This document shows positions 5,720-13,252 of a stretch of 16,484 nt of DNA, piece after piece. A program made the translations under genes and the position numbers. Source of the stretch: CAYUPY01 sp964446595. Lineage in GTDB: Bacteria > Patescibacteriota > Dojkabacteria > J137 > JAEUSD01. Below the pieces are notes generated by a model. The model searched no databases. It was not told the DNA's origin and saw only the letters and a program-made list of their open reading frames with translations. Numbering within the stretch: the stretch's first letter is position 1; each line of letters starts with the position of its first letter. Location: NCBI GenBank assembly GCA_964446595.1, contig CAYUPY010000031.1:1-16484 (forward strand). Direction: 5' to 3'.

Positions 5720-7516
5720 ATGGAGAAGGATGATTTAAAATGGGACTTTTCTGCACTCTCCTTTACCGGAGATGATGATCCCCGTTTAGAGGAAGATATC
5801 CAGGAATTTGTGAAGCATACGACTACATTTGTAGATAAGTGGGTTGGTCGTACTGATTATCTGGAAGAAGTAGATAGCCTAAGTGAGGCGTTGACAGATT
5901 ATGAGGCTTGGGCTGAACAAAGTGCTGAGCCAGCTAGTTACTACTATGCTTGGCTGCGTCAGTCTCAGGCACAAGATAATCCTGTTGTAAAAGCTTTATA
6001 TAACCGCTTAGATAAAACTTACCGAGAACATATTAAGGACATTCAGTTCTTTAACTTGAATCTGGCTAAAATTCCCAAGCAAAAACAGCAGTTATTTCTA
6101 AATGATCCCAAAGTAACCAAGTATAAACATTACTTACAAAGAGTCTTCGCGGAGGCAGAGCACTTATTAACTGAGGCTGAGGAGAAAATTTTGATTATGA
6201 TGGCTCCTACTTCTTTGCAGAAATGGGTAGAAATGACACAAGAATTTCTAAACAAAGAAACTGTGCGATGGGTAAATAAGAATGGTGAAGAGACAGAGAT
6301 TAGCTTTAATGAATTGATAGATCTTATTTCAAATGTGGATCAGCAAACCCGCGATGAGGCAGCTGCCAAACTAAATGAAATTTTTAGAAAGCATATTCAT
6401 ACTGGCGAAGCTGAACTAAACTCCGTTTTGGGCCACAAACAAATCACCGATCAGCTTCGCCGTTTTGATCGCCCGGATAAAGCTCGACATTTAAGCGACG
6501 ATATTAGTACAGGGGTTGTTGATGTGATGTTAGAAACGGTAGCTAATAACTTTGATATCGCTCGGCGCTTTTACGCCTTGAGGGCAAAGCTAATGGGTAA
6601 AGATCAGCTGCAGTATCATGAACGTAACGTACCTATTGATGAAGTCGAAGTTGAGTATTCATATGATCAAGCCATGGATTTAGTACAATCCACCTTTGAG
6701 GAATTAGATCCCGAGTTTGGGCAGATTGCTGAGAAATTTAGAAATGGTTTTGTGGATGTGTACCCCAGTAAGGGTAAAAGAGGTGGCGCATTCTGTACTT
6801 CCGGAAGTTTACGCTTGCCGACATATATTATGTTGAATCACCAAGGCAAATTAAGAGATGTTCTTACAATAGCGCATGAGTTTGGGCATGGTGTTAACTT
6901 TGAATTGATGCGTAAGAATTTGCATGCCTTGGATTTTGACACATCTTTAGCAACAGCTGAAGTTGCCAGTACGTTTATGGAGGACTTTGTATTGCAACGA
7001 CTACTTACCGAAGCTGATGATTCTACCAAGTTGGCAATTCTAGTGCAGCGACTTGGCGATGACGTTTCCACAATTTTTCGCCAAGTCGCCTGTTATCGCT
7101 TTGAACAAGCTTTGCATCAAGCTTATCGCGAAGAGCACTTTTTATCATCTGACCGGATTGGTCAAATCTTTAAAGAAAACATGGAGGCTTACATGGGTGA
7201 TGCTGTAGAACAGTCACCGGGGGCCGAAAACTGGTGGCTATATTGGAGTCATATTCGTTCATACTTCTATGTTTATTCTTATGCTAGTGGGTTGCTAATT
7301 TCAAAAGCAATGCAAGCAAAGGTGAATGAAGATCGTGCAGCGGTGGGGCAAGTAAAACAATTTTTAGCTGATGGTATGTCAAAGTCTCCGCTAGAGTCTT
7401 TTGCTGCTATGGATATTGATATCACCAAAAAGACTTTCTGGGAAAAGGGTCTTGGAGAGATTTCCTCCTTGCTGGAAGAGGTAGAGGCACTAGCCGGTAA
7501 ACTGGGCAAACTTTAA
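5720..7516 (+). CDS. pepF: oligoendopeptidase F (M3 family zinc metallopeptidase)
   Basis: About 598 residues from ATG 5720 to TAA, the usual length for PepF. ATG 5720 is preferred because TAGGA stands just upstream and the product begins MEKDDLKWDFSAL, like family N-termini; GTG 5696 and ATG 5699 in the same frame would overlap the previous gene. Motifs with this start: HEFGH with zinc ligands H386 and H390 and catalytic E387, third ligand E414 in AEVASTFMED, an upstream GGAFCTSG region, and a C-terminal YSYASGLLISKAM segment. No signal peptide is seen, so it acts in the cytoplasm, cleaving short peptides of roughly 7-17 residues, as known for the family. In a small fermentative cell this would recycle or exploit imported peptides. 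It follows the membrane protein gene by 7 nt and precedes the first giant surface gene by 40 nt. A perfect 12-bp inverted repeat sits in its 3' third. Confidence 0.95.
   Translation: MEKDDLKWDFSALSFTGDDDPRLEEDIQEFVKHTTTFVDKWVGRTDYLEEVDSLSEALTDYEAWAEQSAEPASYYYAWLRQSQAQDNPVVKALYNRLDKTYREHIKDIQFFNLNLAKIPKQKQQLFLNDPKVTKYKHYLQRVFAEAEHLLTEAEEKILIMMAPTSLQKWVEMTQEFLNKETVRWVNKNGEETEISFNELIDLISNVDQQTRDEAAAKLNEIFRKHIHTGEAELNSVLGHKQITDQLRRFDRPDKARHLSDDISTGVVDVMLETVANNFDIARRFYALRAKLMGKDQLQYHERNVPIDEVEVEYSYDQAMDLVQSTFEELDPEFGQIAEKFRNGFVDVYPSKGKRGGAFCTSGSLRLPTYIMLNHQGKLRDVLTIAHEFGHGVNFELMRKNLHALDFDTSLATAEVASTFMEDFVLQRLLTEADDSTKLAILVQRLGDDVSTIFRQVACYRFEQALHQAYREEHFLSSDRIGQIFKENMEAYMGDAVEQSPGAENWWLYWSHIRSYFYVYSYASGLLISKAMQAKVNEDRAAVGQVKQFLADGMSKSPLESFAAMDIDITKKTFWEKGLGEISSLLEEVEALAGKLGKL
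7048..7089. repeat. perfect 12-bp inverted repeat, 18-nt spacer, inside pepF
   Basis: GCGACTTGGCGA (7048-7059) and its exact reverse complement TCGCCAAGTCGC (7078-7089) lie in the codons for RLGDDVSTIFRQVA. The 18-nt spacer is AT-richer than the arms. It is not followed by a T-run and sits about 430 bp before the pepF stop. Confidence 0.9.
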
Positions 7517-7556
7517 ACTGGCAAAAGTGTTTATTTTCCGTTAAATTGGTTTCAGG

Positions 7557-9635
7557 ATGGAGCGGAGTATAGCTATCAGTAAATTTAATCTCAATAGGTA
7601 TCTTAGCGGTTCGACTAGCACCGGTAAGGTTTTTGTGGGGTTATTAGGTGTTCTGGCTGTATATATTACCATCTATATAACGCTATTTTCTTCTGTAGCA
7701 TTCTTCAATTCAGTTCAAACCGACGCAGCGCCACCCGCTTGGTATAACGCTTCATGGCAGTATCGTAAACGAATTACAATTCCAGCCGCAAACGTAACTG
7801 GTACTTTTGCAGAGTTTCCAGTGGCAATAGAAATAGCGTCAGATGCTAGCTTACAAGCTCATGCACTATCTAACGCGGACGATATTATTTTCGTAGATCA
7901 CATAGGCCCGGCTACGCCTGTTGACCACTATATAGTTGATTACGATACTGCTACCGGCGCTCTGACGGCGTGGGTAAAATTCCCGAACTTGAGTGATGCA
8001 TCGGATAATGAGGTCTTTATGTATTATGGCAATGCAGGCGCTACAAATACTGAGGATCCCGTAGGTGTATGGGATCACTACGATGGTGTGTGGTCTTTAG
8101 AAGAAGCTGCTACTGACGAAGGCACAACTACAACTTTTAATGATCTGACCACCGATAATTCTCCGGGTCAACAAGCTGGAAGTGAAACCGCCGCAGGAAT
8201 AATCGGTAACGGACAACAATTCGATGGTACAAATGACTATATCTCTATCCCCAATACAACGGAGTTACAAGTTGACAGTGAGGAAATTACTTTTACTGCC
8301 TGGGTAAAACGTGATAGCACGGCCCCAACTGAAGTATTGGTTTCGAAGGGAAACGATAACACTACAGCAGGATGGGAGTATTTTGAAATGAGGTTACGGG
8401 ATGATGATTTTGGAGTAAGGGAGACAGGAATAAACAACCTATATATCCCAGCAACCGGTCAAGTAACTACAACAGATTGGTACCTTTTGGCGTTTACTGT
8501 CGATACTGGAGGCGGTAATACTCAAATAAACTATTATGTAAATGGACCGGCAGTTAGTGGCGTTGGTAGCACTGGAACTGGATATACCTCTACGGATGAT
8601 GATGACTTATTCTTAGGCTTTTCTTCTCTAAATAATAACGAATTTTTCTCTGGCGTTATGGATGAGGTGCGCTTTAAACGTGGCTATCTTGGGGGCGGAT
8701 ATACACAGGCGCAAAACTGGTTGTCAACGGAATATGCCAACCTAACCGACCCAGCTGGATTTATGAGCCTAAGTATTGAAGAAGAGCAAGGGGATTTAAA
8801 TTCAGTGGTGGTATCCTCATTAGGCGCTAGCGGACCCGATTTATATATCCCCAGTAGTGGAAACCTTGTGTCAGAAGTGATGGTCGTACAGGATACCTAC
8901 AGCAGCAAGGAGATCCAAGAGATAATCATTACCGATGCTAATTCACACACGGGCATTTATCAAAACTTACGGCTTTACTATGATTACGACACTTCCGCAC
9001 CATACGATTGTGCCTCCGAGTCCTATTCAGGTTCTGAGAATCAATTCGGGGGAAATGCTGTAATTAATGGCAGCGAATATACCTTTACAGGTTCAGCAAA
9101 TATTTCTACGGTACAGACCGCATGTTTTTATATGGTTCTGGATGTTGATGGTAGTGCAGCAGATATGACTGTGTCCGATCTTGGCATTGCTGACTTTGCA
9201 AACGATATTACTTTATCCAGAGGTTCTGTCGATAGTGTTACTTCAGTTAGTAGTATCTGGGATGTTACACTCAGTACCCCACCGAATGGCATAGTTGTTA
9301 GTGCACTTGGTGCAGAATCAGATCTGTACAATGGCGATCTACAATATGTAGGCGGTAAATTCGTCTTCAGTGCGCCGGTTAATTCAGGAAGTATTACTGG
9401 GATTACAATAACTGAGACAGGAGCTGTTGATGCCACAACTGGACTAGGGGCAGCAAGGCTTTACTATGAATATGATACCTCATCACCGTACAATTGTGTT
9501 AGTGAAACATTCAATGGCACAGAGCGTAAATTTGGCGTCACCGATACAGCATTTTCCGCCGCCAATGGTAACGTATCATTTACAGGTAGTACCACTGTTA
9601 ATCCTACCAGTCGATGTGTGCCTACTTGGTGTTAG
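7557..9635 (+). CDS. giant DUF2341/LamG surface protein, 5' part of a frameshifted gene
   Basis: Starts at ATG 7557 and reads 692 residues to a TAG that lies just after a missing base. Residues 1-24 are basic/polar, 25-50 form one long hydrophobic segment, and the mature region starts near A57. This is an N-terminal signal anchor or uncleaved/cleavable signal peptide, so the rest should be outside the cell. Domains: DUF2341 from W62 (WYNASWQYRK, then DDIIFVDH, then VFMYYGNAGA), nt 7740-8106; LamG-like beta sandwich with GQQFDGTNDYISI, FTAWVK and MDEVRF, nt 8107-8790; then two copies of an unnamed module with YYDYD-x3-PYDC / YYEYD-x3-PYNC, nt 8796-9288 and from 9291. The last ten or so residues are an out-of-frame tail; the true reading continues in the frame of 9614. 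The likely role is adhesion or glycan binding, inferred from the LamG domains. It is 40 nt downstream of pepF on the same strand. Confidence 0.85.
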   Translation: MERSIAISKFNLNRYLSGSTSTGKVFVGLLGVLAVYITIYITLFSSVAFFNSVQTDAAPPAWYNASWQYRKRITIPAANVTGTFAEFPVAIEIASDASLQAHALSNADDIIFVDHIGPATPVDHYIVDYDTATGALTAWVKFPNLSDASDNEVFMYYGNAGATNTEDPVGVWDHYDGVWSLEEAATDEGTTTTFNDLTTDNSPGQQAGSETAAGIIGNGQQFDGTNDYISIPNTTELQVDSEEITFTAWVKRDSTAPTEVLVSKGNDNTTAGWEYFEMRLRDDDFGVRETGINNLYIPATGQVTTTDWYLLAFTVDTGGGNTQINYYVNGPAVSGVGSTGTGYTSTDDDDLFLGFSSLNNNEFFSGVMDEVRFKRGYLGGGYTQAQNWLSTEYANLTDPAGFMSLSIEEEQGDLNSVVVSSLGASGPDLYIPSSGNLVSEVMVVQDTYSSKEIQEIIITDANSHTGIYQNLRLYYDYDTSAPYDCASESYSGSENQFGGNAVINGSEYTFTGSANISTVQTACFYMVLDVDGSAADMTVSDLGIADFANDITLSRGSVDSVTSVSSIWDVTLSTPPNGIVVSALGAESDLYNGDLQYVGGKFVFSAPVNSGSITGITITETGAVDATTGLGAARLYYEYDTSSPYNCVSETFNGTERKFGVTDTAFSAANGNVSFTGSTTVNPTSRCVPTWC

Positions 9636-9780
9636 ATGAAAATTACTCCGGCCCCGGAGACACTACCTATGACTTACAGATATCAAACCCTAGTACAGAT
9701 ATTACGGCTTCTCTAACTGTTGAGCCTGCTACCACGGTCTCACCTAGCGGAACCGGAACCTTATTTGGAACAGGTAGCAC
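8796..9780 (+). repeat. two tandem copies of an unnamed Cys-pair beta module
   Basis: Copy 1 (8796-9288) and copy 2 (9291-9780) are each about 165 residues. Each opens with a strand like VVVSSLGA / IVVSALGA, has a mid-module LRLYYDYDTSAPYDC or ARLYYEYDTSSPYNC motif followed by SE-x-x-x-G-(S/T)-E, and a second Cys about 45-50 residues later in CFYMVLD / MCAYLVLD. The two Cys positions are constant across all five copies in the window. The frameshift lies inside copy 2. Confidence 0.75.
9606..9609 (+). other. single-base deletion (frameshift) site splitting the first giant surface gene
   Basis: At this site the gene reads ...AAT CCT ACC AG TCG ATG TGT... The equivalent place in the tandem paralogue (15314 onward) reads GAT CCC ACC CAG TCG ATG TGT. 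One C of the CCC is missing here. Restoring it joins the 5' frame to the 3' frame with unbroken module similarity (NPTQSMCAYLVLD against DPTQSMCLYIVVN). Sequencing or consensus error and a true mutation look the same from sequence alone. Confidence 0.9.
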
Positions 9781-12700
9781 AGCAGATCCTAGTTGGTATA
9801 ACGGAAGTTGGTTATACCGAAAGGAGTTAAATGTACAAGATGCTCAGGTAAATTGTACGGATGAATTTTATGAATTCCCGATTTTCCTTGCCGAGACAGA
9901 CACTGACTTACAGTTAAATGCGCTCGCCAGCGGAAATGATATCTTCTTTACAAATAAGTTTGGTGCTAAGCTTTCCCACGAAATTGAATCTTACAACAGT
10001 ACAACCGGCGAGATTGCTGTTTGGGTAGAGGTGCCTCATCTGTACTGTGATAACAATACGCCTTTGTATATGTATTACGGGAATGCCGGCGCCAGCAATC
10101 AAGAAGATGTCGCCGGCACCTGGAGCAATGGTTTTGTTTTTGTACACCACCTAGAGGAGACCACATCTGGGGCTACTGACTTCATTGATTCAACTTTAAA
10201 TGGGCTAAATTCATCCAACGTAGTATTTAATGGTAGCGCTAGTGCCAATGTAAATGGAATCGCCAACGGGGCAGTTTTCATGGACGGCACGGATAGAATC
10301 GACTTGAGTGACAACGCACTTTTAGATCCCCCCAATGACATGACGGTAGATATTTGGGTTAATTTTAATACAATTGGTTCCGAGTCAGTACTGTTCAAGA
10401 AAAGTCATAATGTCTCCCCCCCACCTTTCGAGTCATGGAAAATGCGGGTAAATAACAGTGATAGTGAGCTAGATTTTATATGGTACGACTCCTCGGGTAA
10501 TTACAATGTGGCCTCTAGTGCTACGAGTTCGGTCACTACAGGCGCATGGAACAAATTAACAGGGGTGGTGTCTGGTAACAACCTAACAGCTTTTGTAAAT
10601 GGAAGTAGTGCTGGGGGTACTCCTGACACAAAATCAGGGACGACCTTTAACTCCAGCAGCACATTATATTTTGGGCATAATGGCGGTGGAACCAACTCTG
10701 TGAATGGTTACATTGATGAGATACGTTTATTAAATGTTGCTCGTTCTGAAAACTGGCTAACAACGGAGTACAATAACCTGATTGATCCAGGAGCTTTTGC
10801 TATCTTTGAATCAGAGGCAGGTTCCACCGAATTGATCGTCACAGGTTACGGAACTGCCGCCACTAACCTTCCCAAGGCTCCTAATCAGTATCTGGGTGGA
10901 GGTTATGCTTTCACTATTAATCAATTCTCTGCCGTAGTGGATAGCATTATCCTCACTGAGACTGGTAGTCTCGATGGAGCGGCAGAGGTGGATAACATTA
11001 AGCTTTATTATGAATATGATAATACCTCGCCATATGACTGTACTAGCGAAGACTTCGACGGTACTGAACTAAAATATGGGCTGACAGCTGAATCAGGCTT
11101 CTCTGGTGCAGAAAGTGGGACTGCAGTCTTTAGTGAATCCGTTAGCATTACTAGCTCACAAGCCTTATGTGTTTACCATGTGATGGATATCGTGGGGGCG
11201 GGTAGTGGAGGGCGTAATTTTAATATCTCCATAACTGATCCAAGTACAGATGTTTCGGCAAGTGTGTCGGTAATCACGAACACTAATCAGGCTCCGGCCG
11301 GTCCAGGCACAATTGATATGGATGCGAGCATAGACCGGCCTTGGTTCAACACCAACTGGGCTTATCGCAAAGTCATCAGCACCAACCCTGCCGACGTAAT
11401 CGGTTCGGATGATCATTATATGTTCCCATTAGCAATTAGTATTACTGATAGCGATCTGCTAGCAGCTGCCTTAGCGAATGGTGATGATATATTTTTCACA
11501 AATACCTATGGGACAAAACTATCCCATGAGATTGAAACATATAATAGCGGCACTGGGGCACTAGCAGTGTGGATCAAAGTACCTCATCTTTATTACAACA
11601 CAGCCACCCCGATTGTAATGTACTACGGCAATAGTGGCGCCGCTAATCAAGAAGATATGGATGGCACCTGGGGGCTGGAGTATGAGGCTGTGTACCACAT
11701 GGTCGACTATAATGATTCCTCCGGTAACGGAAGACATGGAACTGTGTTTGATGGCTCTTATATCACGAATAGCACAGGCGTCTTCGGGGGTGCAAAGTTC
11801 TTTAATTATCCGAACCCCAGCGGAGACCCAACCATTGACCTCGGTACCTGGGGGTTCGGCGGTCAAACGATGACAGTGCAATCTTGGTTGAATCCAGATC
11901 AGTATGCAGTTAACTCATCAAGCTACTCAGGAGACCGCAGAGTGTTTATCAAAGCCAGTACAGACCTTGATGAGAACTCTGTTTGGTACATTTCCATGGG
12001 TCATGGTACTAACGAGGATCAACTAAGACACCGTGTAAACGTAGGTTCTGACATAAATCTAGGAACTGTAGAGCAAGAACCAGCATCACCAATTGTGCCT
12101 TTAAATACTTGGTCAATGAGCTCATATACCTATGATGGGACAACCTTTGCCTCAAACTACAACGGTACGACCTATACATCCCAACCGCTATCTGGAAACC
12201 TATACAACACGTCGCCTCAGCCGATGGCGATTGGTAACAGTCCAACATCAATTGGTACTGACAGACGTCCATTCTTAGGAGCACTAGATGAAATTAGAAT
12301 TCTAAATATCGCCCGAAGCGAAGACTGGCTTAACACCGAGTACAACAACATCTTTTCGATGGGAACATTTATTATGGCTGGGCCAGAAGATCCACTGAAT
12401 GCCCTGCCAGCAGTTAATTCGGTCAGCTTGAATGCTGGCAATAATATTAGCCTAACGGAAAATACAACAACCTTAATTAATATTACCGCACAAGTTTCCG
12501 ATGCTGATGGCTTTAGCGATATTGCTTCCAGTAGTGTAGTAGTGTATCGCTCAGGAGTAGGTGCTAGTTGCAGTGCTGATGAGCGTAATTGTTACACTAA
12601 CAGCTGCAGCTTAATTAACTGCTCAGGTAATAGTTGTGATGTAAGCTGCAGCGTCAATATTCACTATTTCGCCGATCGCACTGATAGTGCTACTTATGCT

Positions 12701-13186
12701 AGCGAATATTGGCAGGCTAGGGTGAGTGCGGTAGATGCAAGTGCAGCTTCTGCTCAGGCAACTTCACCAATCGATACAACAGAGGTGAATACTTTATTGG
12801 CCTTGGAGGTCCAAGGCAATATTGCTTATGGCAATCTTGATCCCGGCAATGATACAGGTCTTACTAACTCAATTATTACAGTGGAGAACACTGGAAATTC
12901 TCAGATAGATATTGATGTTTCAGGAAGTAATTTATGTACTGATTATCCCACATGTAGTGGGGGAGTAATTCCGGTTGGAAATCAAGAGTTTGATATTTCG
13001 CCATTTGCCTATGGAGGAGGCATAACCCTCTCCTCAATTGCCACCCAGGCAAGTTATCCAATTAATGTGGCTGTCAATAGCTCTACCCCGGAAACAGAGC
13101 TGATGTACTGGGGGATATCGATCCCTATTGGGATTCCCTCAGGAGCTTATACTGGAGTAAATACTCTAATAGCAGTAGAGTATTAG
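9614..13186 (+). CDS. giant DUF2341/LamG surface protein, 3' part of the frameshifted gene
   Basis: 1190 residues from an ATG that is really an internal Met of the frameshifted gene; joined with the 5' part the protein would be about 1876 residues. Content in order: the end of the second unnamed module (to about 9780); DUF2341 no. 2 from W at 9794; LamG no. 2 (ending in YIDEIRLLNVARS); a third unnamed module, 10823-11320; DUF2341 no. 3 from W at 11342; LamG no. 3 (ending in ALDEIRILNIARS); and a C-terminal beta-rich region from about 12397. The C-terminal region has a segment with six Cys in 27 residues (12569-12649) and closes with WGISIPIGIPSGAYTGVNT. No LPxTG motif, C-terminal membrane helix or other sorting signal is visible, so attachment, if any, is through the N-terminal anchor. 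LamG domains point to sugar or protein binding; no catalytic motif was seen. No terminator is visible before the next gene 66 nt on. Confidence 0.85.
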   Translation: MCAYLVLDENYSGPGDTTYDLQISNPSTDITASLTVEPATTVSPSGTGTLFGTGSTADPSWYNGSWLYRKELNVQDAQVNCTDEFYEFPIFLAETDTDLQLNALASGNDIFFTNKFGAKLSHEIESYNSTTGEIAVWVEVPHLYCDNNTPLYMYYGNAGASNQEDVAGTWSNGFVFVHHLEETTSGATDFIDSTLNGLNSSNVVFNGSASANVNGIANGAVFMDGTDRIDLSDNALLDPPNDMTVDIWVNFNTIGSESVLFKKSHNVSPPPFESWKMRVNNSDSELDFIWYDSSGNYNVASSATSSVTTGAWNKLTGVVSGNNLTAFVNGSSAGGTPDTKSGTTFNSSSTLYFGHNGGGTNSVNGYIDEIRLLNVARSENWLTTEYNNLIDPGAFAIFESEAGSTELIVTGYGTAATNLPKAPNQYLGGGYAFTINQFSAVVDSIILTETGSLDGAAEVDNIKLYYEYDNTSPYDCTSEDFDGTELKYGLTAESGFSGAESGTAVFSESVSITSSQALCVYHVMDIVGAGSGGRNFNISITDPSTDVSASVSVITNTNQAPAGPGTIDMDASIDRPWFNTNWAYRKVISTNPADVIGSDDHYMFPLAISITDSDLLAAALANGDDIFFTNTYGTKLSHEIETYNSGTGALAVWIKVPHLYYNTATPIVMYYGNSGAANQEDMDGTWGLEYEAVYHMVDYNDSSGNGRHGTVFDGSYITNSTGVFGGAKFFNYPNPSGDPTIDLGTWGFGGQTMTVQSWLNPDQYAVNSSSYSGDRRVFIKASTDLDENSVWYISMGHGTNEDQLRHRVNVGSDINLGTVEQEPASPIVPLNTWSMSSYTYDGTTFASNYNGTTYTSQPLSGNLYNTSPQPMAIGNSPTSIGTDRRPFLGALDEIRILNIARSEDWLNTEYNNIFSMGTFIMAGPEDPLNALPAVNSVSLNAGNNISLTENTTTLINITAQVSDADGFSDIASSSVVVYRSGVGASCSADERNCYTNSCSLINCSGNSCDVSCSVNIHYFADRTDSATYASEYWQARVSAVDASAASAQATSPIDTTEVNTLLALEVQGNIAYGNLDPGNDTGLTNSIITVENTGNSQIDIDVSGSNLCTDYPTCSGGVIPVGNQEFDISPFAYGGGITLSSIATQASYPINVAVNSSTPETELMYWGISIPIGIPSGAYTGVNTLIAVEY
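10084..10118. repeat. perfect 8-bp GC-rich inverted repeat in a DUF2341 segment
   Basis: TGCCGGCG (10084-10091) and CGCCGGCA (10111-10118) flank a 19-nt spacer in the codons for NAGASNQEDVAGTW. The same place in the other four DUF2341 copies lacks the palindrome, for example NSGAANQEDMDGTW at 11630-11671. At 8 bp this is not significant alone. Confidence 0.6.
10823..11320 (+). repeat. third copy of the unnamed Cys-pair beta module
   Basis: Begins STELIVTGYG, carries IKLYYEYDNTSPYDC then SEDFDGTELKYG, and the second Cys in ALCVYHVMD, followed by FNISITDPSTDVSASV. It links LamG no. 2 to DUF2341 no. 3. Spacing and key residues agree with the copies at 8796-9780. Confidence 0.7.
12603..12652. 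repeat. perfect 11-bp inverted repeat in the Cys-rich segment
   Basis: GCTGCAGCTTA (12603-12613) and its exact reverse complement TAAGCTGCAGC (12642-12652) flank 28 nt. Both arms fall in codons of the six-cysteine cluster (SCSL and VSCS), so part of the match may follow from repeated Ser-Cys-Ser codons. Confidence 0.85.
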
Positions 13187-13252
13187 TCCTCAACATCGAC
13201 AGCTACACCCTAATCCCGTAAACTATATTGGAGATTATTTGCCATCAATGAA

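Noticed and set aside
11165..12441. Minus-strand ORFs of 60-110 codons within the giant genes, e.g. 11561-11881 and 12009-12284
   Set aside because: No recognisable protein features; they lie opposite well-supported coding sequence with domain homology.
13187..13252. Promoter in the gap before the second giant gene (TATATT near 13225-13230)
   Set aside because: No matching -35 element at a suitable distance; the gap is short and the genes may be co-transcribed.
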